Positions 10,382 through 17,783 of a stretch of 43,325 nt of DNA are shown in pieces. The translations under genes were made by a program, and so were the position numbers. The stretch is from a virus. Position 1 is the first letter of the stretch; every line of letters begins with the position of its first letter. The notes beneath the pieces are model-generated. The model had not been told where the DNA came from and searched no databases. It was given only the letters and a program-made list of their open reading frames with translations. The stretch covers positions 1 to 43,325 of IMG/VR virus record IMGVR_UViG_3300025151_000080, one strand, 5' to 3'.

Positions 10382-12592
10382 TCAAGCCCCCCTAAAATAT
10401 GGAGATGACAAAAAATCTTGGGCAAAGTCGGGCATACTCTTCGTAGGCATCTCCGGGTCAACTGTGCGTTTTTTCGGTGCTACACGAACCGGCTTGTGCC
10501 TATTGGGTACGACCGGATTGCTTCCAGATGCGCCTTGGCCTTGTCCCGCTCCAGATGCTGGCACGGCGACTGGGTATGGGGCTGCAGAAGTGCTGTAGAT
10601 TTCGCCCTCCCCGTAGTAGGGGTGGCCCTCAAAGCGGTAGGGGTCAGTCGGCCCAGCGGGGTCGGTGGAGGAACCGTCAGTCGGATCTGGGCCGGTGGGC
10701 GCTGGGCCTGCCGGTTGCTGGGCCGCCATTTGCGCCATGACATCTTCGGTGATTTGCCGGCGCAAAGCCTCAACGTCTACCTCTCCAGGAATCTGTCCCC
10801 TGAGCGCCTCAATTTGAGCTTGTATCGGATCGATGGCCGAACCAATTTCTTGCTGACGCTGACCAGCTATCGTTTGCGTGAGGCTGCTCAAATCCTCTTG
10901 AGTTAAGCCAGCGGACGACAGTGCCTGAAGTTGTGCGGCAAGGTCAGATCTTTCGGTTGCCGCAGCGTCTATCGCTTGCTGGAATGTAGCGGTCTGGTCA
11001 TTGACCGAAGCTATTTCAGCTTGAATCGCAGCGATTGGCAACGCTCCCAAATTTTCCGACAGAGCGTCAATTCTCGATTCTAAGCCGGACACCAAATCCG
11101 CCGTGTTGCTTCGAATGTCATCCGAATAAGACGCCATGCCAGAATCGACATCCTGATACAGACTTTCTAGCTTCTGGTTAAGCTCACTGATTTCATCTTG
11201 AGTCGCGTCGGCGTAAGTTTTCTGACGTTCATCAAGTTGTGTGTAGTTCTGATCGATAGCCGCATCAATCTCTGCTAAGTCTCCAGACAAAGACGCTAAA
11301 CGGTCTTTGAGATCTCCAATCAGCGAGCCTTGTCGGTCGCTTAGGTCGCCTATCGCAGCTTCTTGAGCCTCTCGAACAATTCTGTCGCCCTCCTCGATTT
11401 GACGAGCAAGCTCAGCGCGTTCGTCTAATCCGGCCATGCGCAAGTCAAGTGTTTCCGCGCCAACCTCGCGCTGCAACTCTTCAATACGTTGCTCCAGCGC
11501 TTTGCTCAAGTCTGACCTTTCGGCAAGCGCCGCCTGTTCTGATGAGGCAAGCTCCTCACGCAGTAGGTCTCGAAGGGTGTTTATTTCTGCCTGACGTTCA
11601 GCCTCGGAAGCTTCGTTCGCAGCCCGCTGATCTTCGATGATTTTTTCGAAGCGCCGAACCGTCATGTCTTCGTCTCTCGGCATGGGAGCGGCTAACGTCC
11701 TCATGCTGTACGGTTGCGGAGCCTCTCTTTCACCCCTGTCGTAAACCGGGCGATTCATCAAGTAGTCTTGCAGAGATGCGTATGGCGACGTTGCTTGAGA
11801 ATATTCTCCTTGCGCAGACAGCAGATCTTGAGACGGAGATACTTCTCCTCCGTCCGCGTAAAACCCGAGATCCCTCCAGATGTTTCCTGTTTGGCGGGGG
11901 AAAACGCTCCCAACATTCCGCAAAAAAGCGTTTTGAGACTGATCGAGTCTAGCGCCGACTTCAGAGATACCCCTATTCAACGCATAGTTTTGCGCCATCG
12001 ATTTGGCTGCCATCGTGGGGTTGTAAGCAAACCCTGCGAGAGTCCCCAGGGTACGAATGCCCCTCATCACGGGTTGGCCGAGACTGAAAGCTTGGTTGAA
12101 AGCTCGACCAGCCGCGCTCTCAGTCCCTGGCGTTACGAAGTCAGAAAAAGCCGCAATGCCTCTTTCAACTCTGTCTTTGCCCGCTATCAACTTGAGAGCC
12201 TGCGCCAGCGGGTTGTTTGAAACAGTTTCTGTAAGAAACTTGGCCGCTGGAGCGCGGGTAGCATCAGCCGTTCCGAGCCGGTCCTCAGATTCAAGATCCT
12301 CTTTGAGTTTCTCTCTGATTTCCGCTTTCAGCTCTTCGATGTCCTCCAGCCCGTAAATTTCTGGCATCGGAATATCGAAATCGATTGGAGTTGCAAATGC
12401 GCCCGGCTCAAAACTGAAGTTGGCGGGGTCGATAAACGTACCGCCAGCAGCGCTAATCCTTGGCGCAGTGACAACCAACTCCGGGATGAAATTGCCGCCA
12501 GAAACGCCAATCCTTGGCGCAGTGACAATCATATTCGGGATGGCACCGCCATCTGGGTTTAGGTCGTCAGCGTCTCCGTCTCCACCGCCCAT
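10382..12592 (-). CDS. Long coiled-coil virion protein
   Basis: 736 residues. An Asp/Gly-rich start is followed by two copies of a VTAPRI unit (residues about 22-46), each encoded by an identical 20-base stretch. Residues 95-240 look like a helical transmembrane-prone or internal region. Residues about 300-620 form an almost continuous heptad-rich Glu/Leu/Arg/Gln coiled coil. The end is Pro/Gly/Ser-rich and closes with FLSSPYFRGA. Such architecture suits a fibrous or internal virion protein; there is no tape-measure-like hydrophobic core. RBS GAGG lies six bases before the ATG. Confidence 0.75.
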   Translation of the reverse strand: MGGGDGDADDLNPDGGAIPNMIVTAPRIGVSGGNFIPELVVTAPRISAAGGTFIDPANFSFEPGAFATPIDFDIPMPEIYGLEDIEELKAEIREKLKEDLESEDRLGTADATRAPAAKFLTETVSNNPLAQALKLIAGKDRVERGIAAFSDFVTPGTESAAGRAFNQAFSLGQPVMRGIRTLGTLAGFAYNPTMAAKSMAQNYALNRGISEVGARLDQSQNAFLRNVGSVFPRQTGNIWRDLGFYADGGEVSPSQDLLSAQGEYSQATSPYASLQDYLMNRPVYDRGEREAPQPYSMRTLAAPMPRDEDMTVRRFEKIIEDQRAANEASEAERQAEINTLRDLLREELASSEQAALAERSDLSKALEQRIEELQREVGAETLDLRMAGLDERAELARQIEEGDRIVREAQEAAIGDLSDRQGSLIGDLKDRLASLSGDLAEIDAAIDQNYTQLDERQKTYADATQDEISELNQKLESLYQDVDSGMASYSDDIRSNTADLVSGLESRIDALSENLGALPIAAIQAEIASVNDQTATFQQAIDAAATERSDLAAQLQALSSAGLTQEDLSSLTQTIAGQRQQEIGSAIDPIQAQIEALRGQIPGEVDVEALRRQITEDVMAQMAAQQPAGPAPTGPDPTDGSSTDPAGPTDPYRFEGHPYYGEGEIYSTSAAPYPVAVPASGAGQGQGASGSNPVVPNRHKPVRVAPKKRTVDPEMPTKSMPDFAQDFLSSPYFRGA

Positions 12593-12600
12593 GATCTACC

Positions 12601-12894
12601 TCACCAATTCTTGCACGACCAGTAGGACGCTGCGAATACGTCTTTTTTCTTTTGCACCGCGTCGCAGTTATGGCGAGCGCGAAAGTTTCGCCTGCGCTCC
12701 TTGTTGTCGCGTTTAATTTCCATATTCGGGTCGCCGTAACGCACAATCTTAACCTGATCACCTTTTTTGGCTAGAACCGCAAACTTCTTGTTCTCGCCAG
12801 GCGTTCTTTTCTGCTGGTTGTAGCCAGGGAAAGACTCGCCACGGTAGACGAGTCTTCCAGACTTAGTACGTTTAACGTCGCTCGTGTCAGCCAT
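12601..12894 (-). CDS. Small basic conserved-type phage protein
   Basis: 97 residues. The core KKFAVLAKKGDQVKIVRYG followed by DPNMEIKRDNKERRRNFRARHNCD and a C-terminal YWSCKNW is a widespread small phage protein in my experience, usually near capsid genes. Two Cys and two His near the C-terminus (RHNC, SC) hint at metal binding but the pattern is incomplete. Basic, so possibly nucleic-acid contacting. Start overlaps the upstream stop at 12894. Confidence 0.75.
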   Translation of the reverse strand: MADTSDVKRTKSGRLVYRGESFPGYNQQKRTPGENKKFAVLAKKGDQVKIVRYGDPNMEIKRDNKERRRNFRARHNCDAVQKKKDVFAASYWSCKNW

Positions 12895-13298
12895 CAGGCG
12901 TAGGTCTTCAGCACCTCGACGATCACCGTGTAGGTGTCGCCGCTGCTTGCACCAATCGTCGTAAACTTCACGTCCCCAGTCTTTCCTGAGCCGGCATCAT
13001 TTGGGATTCCCGAAAAATCTGAATAATCGTGATACCCGTTTGAGTCGGGGGAAAGCCCGATGATTAACGTGTCCGAAGTTGCGTCGTTGAGCAATTCAAC
13101 ACCCATGCCGACGCATTGCCACCAAATTTTGGAGACAGCCACCTCGCTGCACGACTTGCCTGCGCTGTTCGCGGCCATCGAGCTGACATCAATCTTCGTA
13201 ACAGCAGACTCACCGCTACCATCGCTGATATTAGTGAATTTAAGGACGGCTTTGCGCTCGCCGTCCTGGATCGTTTGGCTGGTTACTGCATCTGCCAT
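12894..13298 (-). CDS. Small beta-rich virion structural protein
   Basis: 134 residues starting MADAVTSQTIQDGERKAVLKFTNISDG and containing KIWWQCVGMGVELLNDAT and GDVKFTTIGASSGDTYTVIVEVLKTY. The pattern (beta-sandwich-like with a WW pair) matches a small structural protein frequent next to capsid or decoration genes in marine phages. Could be a head decoration or minor tail protein. It follows the 169-residue gene after 21 bases that hold a GGAGA ribosome site. Confidence 0.75.
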   Translation of the reverse strand: MADAVTSQTIQDGERKAVLKFTNISDGSGESAVTKIDVSSMAANSAGKSCSEVAVSKIWWQCVGMGVELLNDATSDTLIIGLSPDSNGYHDYSDFSGIPNDAGSGKTGDVKFTTIGASSGDTYTVIVEVLKTYA

Positions 13299-13319
13299 GC
13301 CTATCTCCTATTTGGTGGA

Positions 13320-13829
13320 TTAAGCGTCAGCGAAAGGCGTAACAATCGTCCCTGAGCCAAGCAACAGCGTGTTGTGAACGAGGTAAGTTGCAGCGTCAAT
13401 AGCTGTCACTTGCACTACGCTGCCGACCAAACCGCCTTTGGTGGAGCCGTTCAGCGTCATCACGTCGTTGGTTGCTGCCGGGAAAAAAGCCTTTTTCGAG
13501 CCATCATCTACAGCGACCATCGCTGCGCCTTTAAATTTGTCAGTGCCATCGGTCAAGATGTCCAGGTCCGTCGCTGCAGTTTCCACGTAGAAGAAAAAAG
13601 ACGCGCCGATGTTGTTGTCTTGGTCAGGCGACGTGGGGTCAGAAGGCGTGCTGGACTTAATTGATGGCAGAGTAAATTTGCCGTCTGCATCGTTCAGCAG
13701 AATGATCTTGCCCGCGTGAGCCGCGACAGTCAGCGTGGTGTCTGCTGAAAGACTGACGCTGCTGTTTACGCCGGCAGTGATGAAGCCACCCAGAGATTTA
13801 ACTGGGCCAGAAAATGTTGTCTGCGACAT
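13320..13829 (-). CDS. Probable virion structural protein, first gene of the second late block
   Basis: 169 residues, low in Trp and rich in Thr, Ser, Ala and Asp (SLSADTTLTVAAHAGKIILLNDADGKFTLP), typical of a small beta-rich virion protein such as a head fibre or decoration protein. The ATG at 13829 is preceded by AGAGG with nine-base spacing. It is the first minus-strand gene after the capsid terminator and has a long leader containing a 7-bp inverted repeat, which suggests separate control of this block. Confidence 0.75.
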   Translation of the reverse strand: MSQTTFSGPVKSLGGFITAGVNSSVSLSADTTLTVAAHAGKIILLNDADGKFTLPSIKSSTPSDPTSPDQDNNIGASFFFYVETAATDLDILTDGTDKFKGAAMVAVDDGSKKAFFPAATNDVMTLNGSTKGGLVGSVVQVTAIDAATYLVHNTLLLGSGTIVTPFADA

Positions 13830-13905
13830 TAGGATATACCTCTTACGAAAGGATTCGCCCCAGAGTCTTCGTAACGTCTGCTGAGCCAGTCGCTGGGGCT
13901 GATTT
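13830..13905 (-). promoter_or_regulatory. Possible structured leader upstream of the second late block
   Basis: On the minus strand the sequence GCCCCAG (13893-13899) pairs perfectly with CTGGGGC (13857-13863), enclosing 29 bases that hold smaller complementary pieces. It lies 28 bases upstream of the ATG at 13829. It could be a cis-regulatory RNA, a processing site or chance. I do not recognise a known riboswitch class. Confidence 0.35.
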
Positions 13906-13951
13906 AATCTCAGGCTTTCAGTTTATGCCAACAGCCCACCAAAAAAAAGTT

Positions 13952-13979
13952 AAATTATTTCCACGTTTATGTGTGTAAA
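13952..13979 (-). promoter_or_regulatory. Weak minus-strand promoter candidate
   Basis: TTTACA (13974-13979) and TAATTT (13952-13957) are separated by 16 bases and face the gene at 13829. The -10 is poor. It is proposed mainly because a strong terminator lies upstream and the block needs a start. Confidence 0.25.
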
Positions 13980-13982
13980 TAG

Positions 13983-14010
13983 TTGTACATCGACACGGGA
14001 TCTGTATAAT
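13983..14010 (+). promoter_or_regulatory. Sigma70-type promoter for the three-gene plus-strand cassette
   Basis: A perfect TATAAT (14005-14010) lies 16 bases after TTGTAC (13983-13988, half-match to TTGACA). The transcript would begin near 14017, just ahead of AAAGGAGAT and the ATG at 14036. Host-type recognition suggests expression before or independently of late functions. Confidence 0.6.
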
Positions 14011-14035
14011 TAGGGCCACAACAAAGGAGATCGAA

Positions 14036-14266
14036 ATGGGTAACGACATCAAAAATTTTGGCGACATGGATCTAAGCAACTTGACCGACGAACAGCTTGA
14101 CTCAGTCAAGGTACTGGCTTCAGCGGCGATGGAGCACTTTGACAGAATGAGGTGGGCCGGCCCTGATAAGGACTCCCGGTTGGCCTCGAAAGAGGATGGG
14201 TTGATGGCGTTCCGACTAATTGGCCGAACTCGGCGGGAGAAAGAAGCAAGAACGGAGGCCGCGTAA
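14036..14266 (+). CDS. Small unknown protein, first gene of inserted cassette
   Basis: 76 residues, acidic N-terminal half (DMDLSNLTDEQLDSVKVLASAAMEHF) and basic C-terminal half (RLIGRTRREKEARTEAA), predicted helical. Strong RBS AAAGGAG seven bases ahead. Oriented against the surrounding structural genes and driven by its own promoter. No family recognised. Its stop codon TAA sits in the loop of a small hairpin that precedes the next gene, so its termination and the next start may be coupled. Confidence 0.7.
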   Translation: MGNDIKNFGDMDLSNLTDEQLDSVKVLASAAMEHFDRMRWAGPDKDSRLASKEDGLMAFRLIGRTRREKEARTEAA

Positions 14267-14280
14267 GCGGTCCAAGGAGG
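14257..14280 (+). repeat. Hairpin with GUAA loop plus strong RBS, copy 1
   Basis: GGCCGC-GTAA-GCGGTC (14257-14272) can form a 6-bp stem (one G-U) with a GNRA-type tetraloop, followed by AAGGAGG. The 12-mer CCGCGTAAGCGG recurs at 14509-14520 in the same position relative to the next gene. The upstream stop codon is inside the loop. Confidence 0.6.
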
Positions 14281-14284
14281 AGAA

Positions 14285-14497
14285 ATGAAACAGCGTATCA
14301 TTACGGCAAATGCCTACGTGCTCACGGAGGTTCGCCGGCTGGCGGGGGATGGTCGAACCGTCGTTGCCGTTTACCCAACGAGAGAACTGGCTGAGCAAGC
14401 GAAGGTGAGCCGCGAAGAAACGTGGCATCACGCGATTGTGACGATCGAAGAAACCACGCTCAAGCACGCAGACCAATTAGATTTGCGTCTCACATAA
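14285..14497 (+). CDS. Small unknown protein, second gene of inserted cassette
   Basis: 70 residues: VVAVYPTRELAEQAKVSREETWHHAIVTIEE reads as an alternating beta and helix pattern, a compact alpha/beta fold seen in small phage accessory proteins that resemble a ferredoxin-like half. No catalytic residues. Excellent RBS AAGGAGG four bases before the ATG, right behind the GUAA hairpin. Function unknown; accessory (moron-like) gene by context. Confidence 0.7.
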   Translation: MKQRIITANAYVLTEVRRLAGDGRTVVAVYPTRELAEQAKVSREETWHHAIVTIEETTLKHADQLDLRLT

Positions 14498-14508
14498 ATC
14501 ACAGCAGA

Positions 14509-14530
14509 CCGCGTAAGCGGCCCGGAGGAG
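14509..14530 (+). repeat. Hairpin with GUAA loop plus strong RBS, copy 2
   Basis: CCGC-GTAA-GCGG at 14509-14520 repeats the 12-mer found at 14259-14270. It is followed by GGAGGAG and the ATG at 14537. The stem is 4 bp, extendable across one A-C mismatch. Confidence 0.6.
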
Positions 14531-14536
14531 AAAGTG

Positions 14537-14773
14537 ATGAAAACGACATATCTATCGCAGCGGGAAATCCAGCAAATGGCAGAAGCCGCTTTAACCTCTT
14601 ATGAGTTCAGTTGCTGCTGGAACCGAGCGTTTGAAGAAGCCGCTGAGTTTGCTGCTGATACGCTAGGCGTAAAGGCTACCCGCGCTCAAACAGCAACAGC
14701 GGTCAAGATCGCGCAAGCAGGCTGGGAGGGGGTTCGGGCCTCAGTTCAGCAAATCACATACACGCCTCAGTAA
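14537..14773 (+). CDS. Small unknown protein, third gene of inserted cassette
   Basis: 78 residues from the ATG at 14537, which has ideal six-base spacing from GGAGGAG; a GTG three bases earlier is too close. The sequence is helical (LSQREIQQMAEAALTSYEFSCCW and FEEAAEFAADTLGVKATRAQTATAVKIAQAGW) with a CC pair. No family recognised. Followed after 19 bases by a strong terminator, closing the cassette. Confidence 0.7.
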   Translation: MKTTYLSQREIQQMAEAALTSYEFSCCWNRAFEEAAEFAADTLGVKATRAQTATAVKIAQAGWEGVRASVQQITYTPQ

Positions 14774-14792
14774 CAAAAAAAATGGCACAAAA

Positions 14793-14814
14793 AAAGGGGG
14801 CATAAGCCCCCTTT
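14793..14814. terminator. Bidirectional rho-independent terminator
   Basis: AAAGGGGGC (14793-14801), loop ATAA, GCCCCCTTT (14806-14814): a perfect 9-bp stem. On the minus strand it is followed by seven Ts, ending the head-gene transcript after the capsid gene. On the plus strand it is followed by CTTTT, ending the small cassette. Confidence 0.85.
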
Positions 14815-14828
14815 CTTTTGCTTGGTAT

Positions 14829-15746
14829 CTACGCGCCTTGTGAGCCGTAGATGCCGCGCCAGTCGCTAAAGCCGAAGCTGTAACGCTCACGAGCCTTGTA
14901 ACGGATGTTACCAGTCGTGAAGTCAGGCTCCATGCTCGTTTCCATCGCGGTGCGTTGGAACATCTTCAAGCCTTCGCCAGCGTCAGTAACGCTAGTCAGC
15001 AGGAAGAAGGCATCAGGGTCAGTCAGATAGTGATTGACCGTGTAGCCGCCTGGCAGTACACCAGTGTTACGCACGGCATTGATGTCGTTGTCTGCAGTAC
15101 CGGAACGCAAAGTTGAGTTCAGGATACGGTCAGCAACGAATACCAACTGAGGCGGAACAACCAGCTTGGTTGCTTGCACCGAAATGGTCAGACCTTTGTC
15201 GTCGGTGAACGTGCTGATGTCGATCAGCGCGTCTTCCAGAGACGTTTCGTTTAGGTCGGCCATCGATGTCGCACGGTTTGCAGCAGTGCCACCACCCGCT
15301 AGAGGGTGTGCCGTGTTGATCAACGTCACGCCATCGCCACCAGTAAAGTTGGTGTCAAATGCGTTGTTGAGAACGTCAGCGCCTTTTACCTCTTTGGTGT
15401 TCGCCATAGATCGGGCCAAAGCCTTCACATAACGCTTGCCAAGTGAGTCATAGAGGTTGTCCTCGACCGCCTCATCGGTGAGCGCAAACGCCAGCGCGAC
15501 AGTGTCGTGCGTATAACGTGCAGTGTAAGACTCAGAGGCGTTATCAAATTGTACGCCCTGACCTTCAGTTTTTGTGGGTGCCCCACTAAAACCCGTGACC
15601 AGAACCTCCTCCTCGAAAGCTCGTTGTGAGTCTTCGATAGCGAAGATTTCTTCGTACTCGCGGTCATAACTGTCGTAAGACATGCCGAAAAGCGAGTTCA
15701 GACCCGGCTCTAGCTCTTTAGCTAGTTGTGCTCTTGAAATAGCCAT
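14829..15746 (-). CDS. Major capsid protein
   Basis: 305 residues. N-terminal helix (AISRAQLAKELEPGLNSLFG), then YEEIFAIEDSQRAFEEEVLVTGFS, the central LYDSLGKRYVKALARSMANTKEVKGADVLNNAF and the C-terminal KARERYSFGFSDWRGIYGS. The length, the central helix and the closing beta strands fit the HK97-fold major head subunit group resembling Mu gpT. It follows scaffold and decoration genes in the classical order and is the last gene before a strong terminator, as expected for the most abundant product. No separate protease gene is visible nearby. Confidence 0.88.
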   Translation of the reverse strand: MAISRAQLAKELEPGLNSLFGMSYDSYDREYEEIFAIEDSQRAFEEEVLVTGFSGAPTKTEGQGVQFDNASESYTARYTHDTVALAFALTDEAVEDNLYDSLGKRYVKALARSMANTKEVKGADVLNNAFDTNFTGGDGVTLINTAHPLAGGGTAANRATSMADLNETSLEDALIDISTFTDDKGLTISVQATKLVVPPQLVFVADRILNSTLRSGTADNDINAVRNTGVLPGGYTVNHYLTDPDAFFLLTSVTDAGEGLKMFQRTAMETSMEPDFTTGNIRYKARERYSFGFSDWRGIYGSQGA

Positions 15747-15760
15747 TGTCTAGCCTCCTG

Positions 15761-16345
15761 TTAAGCTAAGCCAGCGCCCTTGACGCCGAAGATTGAGTTT
15801 TGGATTACCACGAGCACGTTAGTGTTCGCAGCCCCTACGTCCGAATTATTCGGATCTTGCGAAATGTCTATCGCTTTGATAGGCAAGTTCGTGGTGGTTG
15901 CACCGGTGGTGACATCAAGCTCAGCGCCAGAAATTCCGGTCTGAGTGCTGCCCGAGCTGGTATAGACAATGTCGAAATTGCCGAAAAGATCGGCAACAGG
16001 GAACGTGTCGTCAGCCTGAACTTCGTAGACAACATTCGGATCATCGATGATGAACGCAATGATGTCTGAAGCGTTGGTGCTTGCAGGGTAGTAGTTGCTG
16101 TACACCTGCTCGCCCGATGTCGGATCAGTGTACTGACAACCGTTAAAAACACCAACTATCGGCACAGTGCCTCCGTCAGCGTGAACTTCCACCGTACCTC
16201 CGGTGACTTGAGCGACCATATCGCCTTGAAAAATGGAGGTACCATAGTTCGCAGCAATACGATATCGACTTGAGCCACCCGAATAGGGTGCGCCACCGAT
16301 CATTCTGACCGGCTTCATTCCAAATGCAGCGTCTTTATTCGCCAT
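15761..16345 (-). CDS. Head decoration / cement protein
   Basis: 194 residues, starting MANKDAAFGMKPVRMIGGAPYSGGSSRYRIAAN, with a Gly/Thr/Val beta-rich body (SIFQGDMVAQVTGGTVEV, GVFNGCQYTDPTSG) and C-terminal VLVVIQNSIFGVKGAGLA. This profile, directly upstream of the capsid gene, is that of a small capsid-stabilising protein binding outside the shell. No catalytic motif. GGAGG-type RBS leads the capsid gene 14 bases later. Confidence 0.75.
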   Translation of the reverse strand: MANKDAAFGMKPVRMIGGAPYSGGSSRYRIAANYGTSIFQGDMVAQVTGGTVEVHADGGTVPIVGVFNGCQYTDPTSGEQVYSNYYPASTNASDIIAFIIDDPNVVYEVQADDTFPVADLFGNFDIVYTSSGSTQTGISGAELDVTTGATTTNLPIKAIDISQDPNNSDVGAANTNVLVVIQNSIFGVKGAGLA

Positions 16346-16357
16346 TTGAGATTACCT

Positions 16358-16831
16358 CTATCGTCGTCCAAATGTGACGTTGCTATCGCGCTGAGGATCA
16401 TACTTCACGTAACGGCTATCACCACGAGTTTCATTGAACATAGTATTGTCCAACGCATCAGTGGCTTCCTGGCTCTTCGCTCTGTAATAGGCTCGGCGCT
16501 CTTCAACCGTTTCGTTCGGGATCTTCGCTAATAGCAACCCTTCGTTGTAAACCACGCCTTCGTGTCGGCCATTGTCCATCGTGGGTAAAGAACGCCATTC
16601 TTCTGGAAGGTCGGTTCCTCTAACGAGTTCCCATCCCTCACGAATCCGGCGCGAGACATTCGCTCTATCTTCTTGGCCCAGCATTGACTCCCTGATCCAC
16701 CGATAGGTGTAGCCTGGTGGTGGCGGGGGAGTTTCCAATGATCGAACAGGTCGCCATGGTTTTCTGCGAGTCTGATTATCGTGTGACTGCGAATCACGAG
16801 ATGAACGTGCGCTTGCTTTTGTTTCTGCCAT
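16358..16831 (-). CDS. Conserved-type head-region protein, unknown
   Basis: 157 residues from the ATG at 16831 preceded by AGAGAGG with nine-base spacing; a longer form from 16855 would overlap the scaffold gene needlessly. After a basic, polar N-terminus comes PPPPPGYTYRWIRESMLGQEDRANVSRRIREGWELV, then LLLAKIPNETVEERRAYYRAKS. This helical Arg-rich unit is familiar from head operons of marine phages between scaffold and decoration genes. Possibly an assembly or minor capsid component. Confidence 0.75.
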   Translation of the reverse strand: MAETKASARSSRDSQSHDNQTRRKPWRPVRSLETPPPPPGYTYRWIRESMLGQEDRANVSRRIREGWELVRGTDLPEEWRSLPTMDNGRHEGVVYNEGLLLAKIPNETVEERRAYYRAKSQEATDALDNTMFNETRGDSRYVKYDPQRDSNVTFGRR

Positions 16832-16832
16832 T

Positions 16833-17783
16833 TTATCTTGCCTCTCTTGATGCAATTTTCTGCTTCTCTTTGGCTACCCGCTCCAACCATGCCTGTTCAG
16901 ACATGTTATGGGGCTTCAAGCCTCGAAGACGCTCTAGTTCAGACTTTGAAAAGCTTACGCCGTTCTTTTTGCCTTGTGTTTTCGACCGACCCCCGGTGGG
17001 GGCAGAAGCAACTCTTTGCACAGCGGGCTGACTTCCAGTTTCAACGGTCTGAGATCCACCATCAGCGGATCTGGTGTGAGGATACGCCGTACCTACACGG
17101 CTGTCCAATTCTTGATAATACTCATCTGAGCCAACGTCGTAACCTTCGTTTGCCAGGTTGTAGTGAACAAAATAGGCGTATTCGGTCGCCTTCATGTCAT
17201 TTTCATTTTCAGTGTTGGCATACCAAGGATTGCGATTGTGCCAATCAAGGGCGTCCTCGGTTGGCTTTACGACTTGCTGCTCGACCTCCTGGTACTGACC
17301 TTGCTGCGCCGACATTTGGCTGTAATTTTCAGTGTCCTGAACTTCTTGGATCGCTGACTGCTGCCTGGCCTTTGCAACGCGGAGTTTTTCTTTTTGAATC
17401 GAGATGTCGCTCTGAAGCTTTGCCGCCTTCGTGATCAAGTCACTGTCGCCTGACTCAACTGCCTTCTTGTACACATCATCGATCTGCGCTTCTTTCGAAG
17501 CCAAAGCTTCCTCCTCTTTGGCCAACACATGATTCGATTGTTGAACCGAGTAGTTTCGGTACTGCTGAAGCTCTGCTTCTTTCTGAAGCGCAATTTGCTC
17601 AAGCTGCTGCGCTCGCTGTTCCGCCTCGCGGTGCTTAGCGTTCAGCTTGTTAATTCGTTTGGAGACAGACTTCGTGTAACTTTCAAGCTCGTCCTCGGGT
17701 TCGCTGGTTTCGACCGGGTCTTCGGTGATCTCAATAGTCACCGGCTCTTCTTCGATCTGCTCTGCGTTTTGATTGTCAATCAT
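16833..17783 (-). CDS. Scaffolding protein (probable)
   Basis: 316 residues, very rich in Glu, Gln, Lys and Ala, with an acidic head, a coiled coil around residues 30-160 (KLNAKHREAEQRAQQLEQIAL), a polar middle and a basic C-terminal tail (WLERVAKEKQKIASREAR). Length, composition, basic C-terminus and position between portal and capsid all fit a phage scaffold that shapes the procapsid and is then expelled. Start overlaps the upstream co-chaperonin gene's stop as ATGA. Confidence 0.7.
   Translation of the reverse strand: MIDNQNAEQIEEEPVTIEITEDPVETSEPEDELESYTKSVSKRINKLNAKHREAEQRAQQLEQIALQKEAELQQYRNYSVQQSNHVLAKEEEALASKEAQIDDVYKKAVESGDSDLITKAAKLQSDISIQKEKLRVAKARQQSAIQEVQDTENYSQMSAQQGQYQEVEQQVVKPTEDALDWHNRNPWYANTENENDMKATEYAYFVHYNLANEGYDVGSDEYYQELDSRVGTAYPHTRSADGGSQTVETGSQPAVQRVASAPTGGRSKTQGKKNGVSFSKSELERLRGLKPHNMSEQAWLERVAKEKQKIASREAR

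Noticed and set aside
13857-13905. Known riboswitch (glutamine or preQ1 type) in the leader at 13830-13905
   Set aside because: None of the conserved loop sequences of those classes is present; only a simple pairing is seen.
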